This document shows, piece after piece, positions 1-5,670 of a DNA stretch of 10,737 nt. Under the pieces are notes generated by a model, which saw only the letters and a list, made by a program, of their open reading frames with translations, did no database searches and was not told the DNA's origin. The DNA comes from an uncultured Sutterella sp. (GTDB lineage: Bacteria; Pseudomonadota; Gammaproteobacteria; Burkholderiales; Burkholderiaceae_F): positions 1-10,737 of the forward strand of contig URFF01000061.1 of assembly GCA_900546995.1 (NCBI GenBank), read 5' to 3'. Position numbers and translations under genes: made by a program. Position 1 is the stretch's first letter. Each line of letters opens with the position of its first letter.

Positions 1-1125
1 AGCCTCCTGCACAACACGCGCTTTATAACCTTCGGCTTCCAAGGCAAGACGCGCCGCAGTACCGTGAGCTTTCGGGATGACTGCATTAGCGTACGCTTCA
101 CCTTCATTAATTTGACGCTCACGATCCTGACCGGCTTTCACGGCATCGTTAAACGCGGCTTGGACCGGTTGCGGCGGTTGAGCGTTTTGAATGGCCACAC
201 TCATCACTTCGATACCGGTATGGTAGCGATCAAGCATCTCCTGCATGATGTGTTTGACGTTTTCAGCGATTTCCTGCTTACTTTCAAACAACACACTATC
301 CATCTTTCGACGACCTACGACTTCACGCATGGCCGATTCTGCGGATTGACGAACGGACTCATCCGGATCGCGCGACCGGAAAAGGTAATTCATGGCACCG
401 TCACCGGTTTTAATGCGATATTGCACATTAAAGCGGACGTCCACGATATTTTCATCATCGGTCAGCATGAGCGCTTCAGCTTCACGATTGGCGCGCCCCA
501 TGGCACCGATTGCCACCGTACGGACGCTACTCACATCAACAATGTCAGCCGATTGCACCGGCCACGGCATATGCCAGCGGAAACCCGGCATCGTCGTTTG
601 CGTGTACTTGCCGAAAGTCGTCACAATCCCGGACTGACCTTCAGGGACAATGTAAAAACCTGTCGCACCCCACAAGGCCAATGCGGCCACGACCGCAAAG
701 GTCAAACCTTTCCCACCGGCCTTAGGCGGTGTAAAACGCGGCGGTTGCATGCGCTTTAGACTCTCAAACGATTTTTTAAACGAGTCGTCCTGACGTGGAC
801 GCGGTTGTTCGTCACGACGCGGCTCCTCCGAAGCCTGTTGATCTCGTTCATCACGCCAATGGTTTTGTTCGGCATTCTCACGACGCCCTTGTTGTTGGCG
901 AGAGCCACCCAACATACCGCCTAACGCCTTATTGAATTCATCCCAGAGGCGATCCAAATCATCACCGGAGCTCTTACGAGAGCTATCACGACGATCATTG
1001 TCATTTTGACGATCATCGGAATTATCCGTTTTATTTTCATCTTGACGATCAGACTCACGCGAATCCCGATCGTCTTTATCGTTTTGCGAGTTGCCTCGGC
1101 CCCATTGAGGGTCATTTAAAGACAT
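1..1125 (-). CDS. hflK: HflK, SPFH-domain membrane protein, FtsH protease modulator (C-terminus cut by window edge)
   Basis: HflK forms with HflC a large inner-membrane complex that encloses and modulates the FtsH protease (family knowledge). The first 375 residues are visible and open to the left edge; the last residues and hflC would lie outside. The start at 1125 has AGGAG seven bases upstream. Layout: a very hydrophilic Asp/Arg/Asn/Ser tail (residues about 10-55), the conserved DLDRLWDEFNKALGG segment (56-70), another charged linker, one membrane helix (about 140-160), then the SPFH/band 7 domain beginning PEGQSGIVTTFGKY and including MLTDDENIVDVRFNVQYR. It ends in the charged helical region (AFNDAVKAGQDRERQINEGEAYANAVIPKA) typical of the family. 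The membrane helix lies about 60 residues later than in E. coli HflK because the tail is longer. The gene is separated from hflX by the divergent yjiHG-M20 unit, so it needs its own promoter. Confidence 0.95.
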   Translation of the reverse strand, partial: MSLNDPQWGRGNSQNDKDDRDSRESDRQDENKTDNSDDRQNDNDRRDSSRKSSGDDLDRLWDEFNKALGGMLGGSRQQQGRRENAEQNHWRDERDQQASEEPRRDEQPRPRQDDSFKKSFESLKRMQPPRFTPPKAGGKGLTFAVVAALALWGATGFYIVPEGQSGIVTTFGKYTQTTMPGFRWHMPWPVQSADIVDVSSVRTVAIGAMGRANREAEALMLTDDENIVDVRFNVQYRIKTGDGAMNYLFRSRDPDESVRQSAESAMREVVGRRKMDSVLFESKQEIAENVKHIMQEMLDRYHTGIEVMSVAIQNAQPPQPVQAAFNDAVKAGQDRERQINEGEAYANAVIPKAHGTAARLALEAEGYKARVVQEA

Positions 1126-1156
1126 CCACAAACTCCTGCTTAAGTCATATCGGTGA

Positions 1157-1189
1157 GGTGGAAAAACATCACATGAATCATCTTCCACC
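1157..1189 (-). repeat. Inverted repeat in the hflK leader
   Basis: The arms GGTGGAA (1157-1163) and TTCCACC (1183-1189) are perfect 7-base inverted copies around a 19-base centre. In the hflK transcript this could form a stem-loop ending about 30 bases before the start codon; as DNA it could be an operator. There is no T-run after it on either strand, so it is not a terminator. Confidence 0.55.
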
Positions 1190-1401
1190 GTTAAATGTAA
1201 GTGGTTAATTTTAGCGAAATTATCAGTTTAACAACGTAACCAATTTCAACAAAGACAAAAAACGCCGATGATTATGTTCTGTTTTTCGTGTTTTTCCAAT
1301 CAAAATATCTAAGGATTCACCCGTAAATCAAGGGTTTTAAGCGGTTTTATAGGTAAATCTGTGTACACGGCTTCGCATTAAATACTTTACTATCTGTAAC
1401 A

Positions 1402-1421
1402 GCAGGCTTTATTTAGCCCGC
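1402..1421 (+). repeat. Small imperfect hairpin in the yjiH leader
   Basis: GCAGGCT (1402-1408) and AGCCCGC (1415-1421) pair over seven positions with one mismatch and a 6-base loop. It would lie at the very 5' end of a transcript started from the candidate -10 at 1388-1393. It may stabilise the mRNA or be chance. Confidence 0.3.
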
Positions 1422-1465
1422 AATTCTTTATTCATTTCTTTCTTCAATCAACAGAGGACTTTCCC

Positions 1466-2167
1466 ATGTCTGATAAAGTAGAAAACGCTACTGAAGAAAA
1501 AGTTGGCATTGGTGGCTATATTGCTTTGATTTTTGCCTGCGTTTTCTTCTCAGGTGTTTGTGCCAGCACTCAATGGTGGGGCATCTTCGACTTCACAACG
1601 TTGAATGGTGCATTCGGTAAAGTGGTGACCAGCGTGACACAAAACGGCGAAGCCTTGAAAGTAACGACTTCGTCATTCCGCGGTGCTGCCGGTTCTGGCG
1701 CTATCGATGGTTTCATGTTCGCTTTGACGTTGGTTCCGACCGTGATGTTCGCTTTGGCTATGATCACGGTGTTGGATCACTATGGCGCTTTGCGTGCTGC
1801 CCGCCAATTGTTGACCCCGATTCTTCGCCCGTTGATGGGTATTCCGGGTTCCTGCGGTTTGGCTTTGATCGCTTCTTTGCAATCGACCGACGGCGGCGCT
1901 GCTTTGACCCGTCAATTGAAAGATGCCGGTGAAATTACCGAACACGAATCGGATATTTTCGCCATGTTCCAATTGTCGGCTGACGCTTGCATTACGAACT
2001 TCTTCTCCTCCGGCGCCGTGCTCTTTACGTTAACGGCTGCTGATGGTTCCTTGGCCGTTCCGACCTCCATGGGCGTTTGCTTAGGCTTGATGCTTGTTTT
2101 GAAGGTGGTGGGTGCCAATATTGTTCGCTTCCTCGGCGTATTCCGCTCGAAGAAGAAGGCTGCTTAA
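1466..2167 (+). CDS. yjiH: YjiH-like nucleoside-recognition (Gate) domain membrane protein
   Basis: This is an inner-membrane protein of 233 residues with a good ribosome site (AGAGGA, seven bases before ATG). Hydrophobic stretches lie at about 17-38, 82-103 and 198-222. The middle (about 115-190, including LTPILRPLMGIPGSCGLALIASLQSTDGG and FQLSADACITNFFSSG) is the Gate-like segment shared by the YjiH, SpmA and nucleoside-transporter families. The length matches E. coli YjiH (about 225 residues). The C-terminus is basic (RSKKKAA), as expected for a cytoplasmic end. The next gene, 18 bases away, is the matching partner yjiG, so the two very likely act as one complex. The transported compound is not established for this family. 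Leucine is written TTG in 20 of 26 cases and never CTG, a strong bias suggesting high expression. Family call firm, function uncertain. Confidence 0.85.
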   Translation: MSDKVENATEEKVGIGGYIALIFACVFFSGVCASTQWWGIFDFTTLNGAFGKVVTSVTQNGEALKVTTSSFRGAAGSGAIDGFMFALTLVPTVMFALAMITVLDHYGALRAARQLLTPILRPLMGIPGSCGLALIASLQSTDGGAALTRQLKDAGEITEHESDIFAMFQLSADACITNFFSSGAVLFTLTAADGSLAVPTSMGVCLGLMLVLKVVGANIVRFLGVFRSKKKAA

Positions 2168-2185
2168 TCGGAAGGAGTTGAAATT

Positions 2186-2650
2186 ATGTCGCATGAATCC
2201 AAGAATCCGATGGTTACCGACGTATTCGTCAAGGGTGCCGTCCAAGGTTGGGGCATCGCCACGTCTTCAACGATTCCGAACGTGTTGATGGCCTTCGTGC
2301 TTATTCGTGTTTTGCAAGTGTCCGGCTTACTTGACATTTTGGGCGCTGTTTGCGCTCCGGTGATGGGTTTGTTCGGTTTGCCCGGTGAAGCTGCCGCGGT
2401 TTTGATCGGCGGCTGGATGTCCATGGGCGGTGGTGTTGGTGTCGCGGTGGCATTGTTTGATGCCGGTAGCGTCTCCGGTCATGATCTCGCCATTTTGGCC
2501 CCGGCTATTTACCTCATGGGCTCTCAATTGCAATACATGGGCCGCGCATTGGGTGTGATCGGTACGGCCGGTCGTATGATCCCTGTCTTAATGGGTATCT
2601 CTATTCTCAATGCAATGATCGCTATGTTGATCATGAACATCATCGTTTAG
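2186..2650 (+). CDS. yjiG: YjiG-like nucleoside-recognition (Gate) domain membrane protein
   Basis: This 154-residue inner-membrane protein has essentially the length of E. coli YjiG (about 153). AAGGAG lies eight bases before the ATG. Segments I recognise from YjiG are IATSSTIPNVLMAFVLI (24-40), the loop with CAPVMGLFGLPGEAAAVLI (56-74), the glycine-rich MSMGGGVGVAVAL (78-90), then SGHDLAILAPAIYLMG (97-112). A final hydrophobic helix covers about 132-153. There is no signal peptide and most of the protein is membrane-embedded. It is co-transcribed with yjiH and followed directly by a strong terminator, so the pair forms its own transcription unit. In the related SpmA/SpmB pairs two such small proteins also work together. 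The substrate is unknown; see the finding on the neighbouring peptidase. Confidence 0.87.
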   Translation: MSHESKNPMVTDVFVKGAVQGWGIATSSTIPNVLMAFVLIRVLQVSGLLDILGAVCAPVMGLFGLPGEAAAVLIGGWMSMGGGVGVAVALFDAGSVSGHDLAILAPAIYLMGSQLQYMGRALGVIGTAGRMIPVLMGISILNAMIAMLIMNIIV

Positions 2651-2672
2651 TTCTCTATCGATGAGTAAAATG

Positions 2673-2707
2673 AAGGGGAAACCGGAAAAACCGATTTCCC
2701 CTTTTTC
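2673..2707 (+). terminator. Rho-independent terminator after yjiG
   Basis: AAGGGGAAA (2673-2681) pairs with TTTCCCCTT (2695-2703). The inside can extend through GG/CC (2684-2685 with 2691-2692) around an A-rich loop, and a T-run follows (2702-2706). It begins 22 bases after the yjiG stop and separates the pair from the peptidase gene. Confidence 0.9.
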
Positions 2708-2770
2708 TTTGCTCAAGATGCTCACCGAGTTTACTAAAACAAACCAACCATATCACTGCCTAACGAAATG

Positions 2771-2799
2771 TTGAATCTCTAAGACATTATCAGTATTTA
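2771..2799 (+). promoter_or_regulatory. Candidate promoter for the M20 peptidase gene
   Basis: TTGAAT (2771-2776) and TATTTA (2794-2799) are spaced by 17 bases, matching sigma70 boxes at 4 and 3 of 6 positions. Because a terminator lies upstream, a promoter must exist between 2708 and 2914; this is only the best-looking pair. Confidence 0.27.
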
Positions 2800-2863
2800 C
2801 GGCAGTTAAGACTCATTCAATCATCCCCACTTTTTCATCTCAATCGTTACAATCAGAACAGGT

Positions 2864-2886
2864 TCGGTATGGGATGTGTGTACCGA
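2864..2886 (+). repeat. Inverted repeat in the leader of the M20 gene
   Basis: TCGGTA (2864-2869) and TACCGA (2881-2886) are inverted copies around 11 bases. The repeat ends 16 bases before the ribosome site of the peptidase gene. It could be an operator or an RNA stem in the leader. Confidence 0.4.
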
Positions 2887-2914
2887 TTTACAACATTTTT
2901 TCGGGAGTATTCCA

Positions 2915-4036
2915 ATGGTTCAGGAATTCTTAGAAGACCTCAAAGAAGTGGTCAACGTGGACTGCGGTACGGCTTGCACTGAAGGGGTGAAGCAAGTTGC
3001 GGAAACCTTTAAAAAGCACTATGAAAGCATCGGCTTTACGGCCAAGCTCGTGGACTTAGGTGATAAGGTTGGTCCGGGTCTTTTTGCAACCAACAAACCG
3101 GATGCCACCCGCTATGACGTGATGCTTAACGCTCACTTGGATACGGTGTTTCCGGCCGGAACGGTTGCCGTGCGTCCGATGTCTATCAAGGGTGACCGCG
3201 CTTATGGTCCCGGTGTTTTGGACTGCAAAGCCGGTTGCATGACGATTTTCTACGCTTTGAAGAATCTGCCGAATGAAACCCTTGATAAGTTGGCGATTTT
3301 GGTTGCTTGCAACCCCGATGAAGAAACCGGTTCGCTTTCTTCTCACGATTGGTTAAAGGAATGCGCAGCCAAGTCTGACCGTGCATTAATTTTTGAGCCG
3401 GCTCGAGAAGGTGGTGAATTGGTTTGCGCTCGCAAAGGCTCTTCGACTTACCGCATCACTTTCCACGGTGTGTCTGCCCATGCCGGCAACAATCCGGAAC
3501 GCGGTTGCGATGCGATTTATGCCATGGTCCAATTCATTATGGCGGTCAAAGAACTCGCTGATTGGGATCGCGGCATTACGCTTAACTTTGGTGCGATCAA
3601 AGGTGGTACGGTTGCCAATGTCGTGGCTGACTTTGCTCAAACCGATCTTGATCTTCGTGTCTGGAACGATCAAGACTACGAAGAAATCAATGCCAAGATT
3701 TTGGAATTGGCAAAGAAAGAATGGGTTAAGGGTGTCACGCAAGAAATCTCTGAACTTAACCACCATGCCGCAATGCCCTTAAGTGAAGCAACGCAAGCAA
3801 TGGCTGACCTCATTGAAGAAGCTGCCAAACTTGAAGGGTTTGACATTGCCTGGATGAAAGCCGGTGGTGCCTCTGACGGCAATACGACCGCTTCCATGGG
3901 TGTTCCCACACTTGATGGTTTAGGACCGGTCGGTGGCGAAATGCACTGCGACCGCGAATACTTGGAAATCAATTCGATTGAAAAGCACATTAAAGTCGCG
4001 GAACGCTTCTTTACATTGATCGCCGAAGATAAATAA
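2915..4036 (+). CDS. M20 family metallopeptidase, carboxypeptidase G2 (glutamate carboxypeptidase)-like
   Basis: This is a two-zinc hydrolase that removes an amino acid from a peptide or N-acyl amino acid. The start at 2915 has GGGAG seven bases upstream, giving 373 residues; an in-frame ATG at 2876 would add 13 residues but lacks a good ribosome site. Expected metal and catalytic residues are present: His74 and Asp76 (AHLDTVFPAG), bridging Asp103 (GPGVLDCKAG), catalytic Glu136 with metal ligand Glu137 (NPDEETGS), Glu161 (IFEPARE), and last ligand His344 (GGEMHCDREYL). SAHAGNNPERG (187-197) marks the dimerisation domain. Unlike the secreted Pseudomonas CPG2 it has no signal peptide, so it should act in the cytosol. 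It has nine cysteines, two next to active-site residues (Cys104, Cys345). It sits after the yjiHG pair, which may deliver its substrate. The exact substrate cannot be read from the sequence. Confidence 0.93.
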   Translation: MVQEFLEDLKEVVNVDCGTACTEGVKQVAETFKKHYESIGFTAKLVDLGDKVGPGLFATNKPDATRYDVMLNAHLDTVFPAGTVAVRPMSIKGDRAYGPGVLDCKAGCMTIFYALKNLPNETLDKLAILVACNPDEETGSLSSHDWLKECAAKSDRALIFEPAREGGELVCARKGSSTYRITFHGVSAHAGNNPERGCDAIYAMVQFIMAVKELADWDRGITLNFGAIKGGTVANVVADFAQTDLDLRVWNDQDYEEINAKILELAKKEWVKGVTQEISELNHHAAMPLSEATQAMADLIEEAAKLEGFDIAWMKAGGASDGNTTASMGVPTLDGLGPVGGEMHCDREYLEINSIEKHIKVAERFFTLIAEDK

Positions 4037-4064
4037 ATCTTTGCTGAGGTTAACAGATTGAACT

Positions 4065-4096
4065 AAGGGGAATGCTAAGAAGGCATTCCCCTTTTT
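4065..4096 (+). terminator. Rho-independent terminator after the M20 gene
   Basis: AAGGGGAATGC (4065-4075) pairs perfectly over 11 bases with GCATTCCCCTT (4083-4093) around a 7-base loop, followed by a T-run to 4096. It lies between the convergent peptidase and hflX genes. On the minus strand the hairpin is followed by AGTTC rather than T's, so it should not stop hflX transcripts efficiently. Confidence 0.93.
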
Positions 4097-4108
4097 CTAA
4101 AAACAAGA

Positions 4109-5278
4109 CTATTCTTGCCAATCGTTTTCCCAAGCCTCAGGTTGCCTGGGTACGCTTTTTTTCTCCTCTTTTAACTGACGAGATTTTTCAAGCATCGCCT
4201 CACGCAAAAGATCCAAGCCGTCGCCCTTTAAGGCAGAGATACGCACCGCTTGGATACTCCCTTCGGTATCTCGCAAAATCTCCGGTTCCAAGTCTGTTTG
4301 ATCGATCTTATTGAGAACCAAAATGGTTGGAACGTCTAACGCATGGATTTCATCCAAAACTTTGTTGACTTCAACAATCTGATCATCCTTGGCAGCGCTA
4401 GCCGCGTCAACGACATGCAAAAGCATGTCTGCGTGAACGGTTTCATCCAATGTGGACTTAAAAGCCTCAACCAATTGGTGAGGTAGACCTCGAATAAAGC
4501 CGACGGTATCGCTTAAAACGACACTCTCCCCTTCACCCACATAGCAACGGCGAGCGGTTGTATCCAAGGTCGCGAACAATTGATCAGCAGCGTACAAGTC
4601 TGACTTGGTCAGTCGGTTAAATAAAGTCGACTTTCCGGCATTGGTGTAACCGACAAGCGACACGGTAATGACATCACTGCGCCCACGGCTTTTGCGTTGA
4701 GTGTCACGCTGACGAGACAATTTTTTCAATTGTTCTCGAAGCTGTTTAACCCGCACACCAATCATTCGGCGGTCCAATTCAATTTGTTTTTCACCCGGAC
4801 CACCGGTCTTACCCAAACCACCGCGCTGACGTTCCAAGTGGGTCCAGCCTCTGACCAAACGAGTTGATAAATGTTCCAAACGAGCAAGCTCAACTTGCAA
4901 CCGTCCCTCACGACTTTTAGCCCGACGTTGGAAAATTTCCAAAATCAATTGTGTTCGATCTAAAACCGCGACCTTGATAATTCGCTCAATATTTCTTTGT
5001 TGAGCCGCTGTTAACGCAACGTCAAAAACAACAACCCCGATATTTAAGTGCTCGACCTCTTCACGAAGTTCTTCGATTTTTCCACTACCCAAATACGTAG
5101 CCGGATCAGGCTTATCGCGCTTAGCCAACATTATTCCCACCGGATCCAAGGCATCGCTTCGCGCCAGTTCCGTGAGCTCTTGCGGCGCATCAGGTAACGG
5201 AGCCTTTGAAGTACTGATACAGACCAAATAGGCACGAGGGGACTTTTCCTCTGCCTGATCAATTTGAAAAACTGTCAT
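4109..5278 (-). CDS. hflX: HflX, ribosome-associated GTPase
   Basis: HflX binds the 50S subunit and splits stalled or stress-arrested 70S ribosomes (family knowledge). All landmarks are present in 389 residues: the N-terminal nucleotide-binding-like domain with TYLGSGK (61-67), a coiled region, the glycine-rich GGLGKTGGPGEKQ loop (153-165), and a basic linker (about 180-200). The G domain follows with P-loop GYTNAGKS (210-217), DTVG (257-260), NKID (323-326) and SALKGDG (348-354). The C-terminal extension is short compared with E. coli HflX. The start at 5278 has only a poor ribosome site (GGGTAG) and lies just after the T-run of the hfq terminator. It is therefore probably expressed at a lower level than hfq by read-through. 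It normally precedes hflK; here the yjiHG-M20 unit intervenes. Confidence 0.97.
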   Translation of the reverse strand: MTVFQIDQAEEKSPRAYLVCISTSKAPLPDAPQELTELARSDALDPVGIMLAKRDKPDPATYLGSGKIEELREEVEHLNIGVVVFDVALTAAQQRNIERIIKVAVLDRTQLILEIFQRRAKSREGRLQVELARLEHLSTRLVRGWTHLERQRGGLGKTGGPGEKQIELDRRMIGVRVKQLREQLKKLSRQRDTQRKSRGRSDVITVSLVGYTNAGKSTLFNRLTKSDLYAADQLFATLDTTARRCYVGEGESVVLSDTVGFIRGLPHQLVEAFKSTLDETVHADMLLHVVDAASAAKDDQIVEVNKVLDEIHALDVPTILVLNKIDQTDLEPEILRDTEGSIQAVRISALKGDGLDLLREAMLEKSRQLKEEKKSVPRQPEAWENDWQE

Positions 5279-5290
5279 TGACTACCCAAA

Positions 5291-5337
5291 AACGAAAAAG
5301 AGCATGCCAATGCGTATCCGCATGAGCACACTCTTTT
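5291..5337 (-). terminator. Terminator/attenuator between hfq and hflX
   Basis: On the minus strand AAAAGAG (5331-5337) pairs with CTCTTTT (5296-5302). The stem continues through TGTGC/GCATG with wobble pairs, then after a small internal loop through ATGCG/CGCAT around GATA. A broken T-run (TTTTTCGTT) follows. The hflX start codon is only 13 bases beyond 5291, so this acts on read-through into hflX. Confidence 0.83.
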
Positions 5338-5360
5338 GAAGGTTTACTTGAAAATCAGCA

Positions 5361-5600
5361 CTATTCGCCGTCAGAGCCATTAACCGGCATATTAACCGGC
5401 TTTGTCGGCACGACCGTGCTGATTGCGTGCTTGTAAACCATTTGCGTGACGGTGTTGCGTAAAAGCACAACGTACTGGTCAAATGATTCCACCTGCCCTT
5501 GTAACTTGATACCGTTGACGAGATAGATCGAGACAGGAATATGTTCCTTGCGCAAAATATTCAAAAACGGATCTTGTAAAAGTTGTCCTTTGTTTGTCAT
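5361..5600 (-). CDS. hfq: Hfq, RNA chaperone
   Basis: Hfq is a hexameric Sm-like ring that pairs small RNAs with mRNAs and affects mRNA stability and translation. The start at 5600 (MTNKGQLLQDPFLN) is chosen because CGGAGA lies about eight bases upstream and the Hfq family begins here. An in-frame ATG eight codons earlier would place family-foreign residues in front. The 79-residue protein carries the proximal-face residues Gln9 and Asp10, the Sm1 core VSIYLVNGIKLQGQVESFDQ and the Sm2 signature YKH (56-58). The tail after VVP is only 14 residues, much shorter than in E. coli (102 residues in all) and as in betaproteobacteria. It lies 70 bases downstream of der and is followed by a terminator. 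Confidence 0.98.
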   Translation of the reverse strand: MTNKGQLLQDPFLNILRKEHIPVSIYLVNGIKLQGQVESFDQYVVLLRNTVTQMVYKHAISTVVPTKPVNMPVNGSDGE

Positions 5601-5614
5601 TTTTATTTTCTCCG

Positions 5615-5630
5615 GGCGTTTCAATACGCC
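5615..5630 (-). repeat. Hairpin abutting the hfq ribosome site
   Basis: On the minus strand GGCGT (5626-5630) pairs with ACGCC (5615-5619) around a 6-base loop, immediately before the CGGAGA ribosome site. An A-rich stretch then leads into the ATG. This is a plausible element for translational control of hfq. Confidence 0.45.
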
Positions 5631-5648
5631 TTCTTGTTAAGCTGCCAA
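5621..5648 (-). promoter_or_regulatory. Possible hfq-proximal promoter
   Basis: On the minus strand TTGGCA (5643-5648, 5 of 6 to the -35 consensus) is followed after 16 bases by TATTGA (5621-5626, 3 of 6). A transcript from here would have a leader of only about 15 bases, so this is a weak call. Transcription from upstream through der is the alternative. Confidence 0.25.
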
Positions 5649-5670
5649 AACATTCAGCAGCATTGGTAGT

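Larger units (their letters stand above)
1126..1465. promoter_or_regulatory. Divergent intergenic region between hflK and yjiH
   Basis: This 340-base AT-rich gap holds no gene that I can support and must carry promoters in both directions. For hflK (minus strand) a weak sigma70-like pair is TTGATT (1326-1331) and TATTTT (1302-1307) with an 18-base spacer; other weak candidates lie nearer the gene. For yjiH (plus strand) a possible -10 is TACTAT (1388-1393). It has no good -35, but the palindrome GTGTACAC (1361-1368) sits where the -35 would be, as in an activator- or repressor-controlled promoter. Two inverted repeats are listed separately. The presence of promoters is certain by logic; the exact boxes are guesses. 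Confidence 0.5.

Noticed and set aside
64..759. A 231-codon open frame on the plus strand opposite hflK
   Set aside because: It is a mirror of the hflK coding strand, has no ribosome site or recognisable domain, and hflK itself is unmistakable.
960..1080. Repeated GACGATC/GATCATC-like words that could suggest a repeat array
   Set aside because: They encode the Asp/Arg-rich tail of HflK; spacing is irregular and there are no conserved repeat and spacer units.
2861..2890. Stretch GTTCGGTATGGGA resembling the complement of a conserved part of bacterial 5S rRNA
   Set aside because: Only about 12 of 13 bases match from memory and the flanks do not extend the match; most likely chance or at best a degraded remnant. 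A covariance-model search for 5S rRNA would decide.
2876..2914. Upstream in-frame ATG for the M20 gene
   Set aside because: It lies inside the inverted repeat, lacks a ribosome site, and the ATG at 2915 has GGGAG at ideal spacing and matches the family start.
5601..5624. Longer start for hfq
   Set aside because: It would use the ribosome-site region as coding sequence and add residues foreign to Hfq.
5641..5665. GCTGC/GCAGC inverted repeat after der as a terminator
   Set aside because: The stem has only five pairs with a large loop and no T-run follows, so read-through into hfq is expected.
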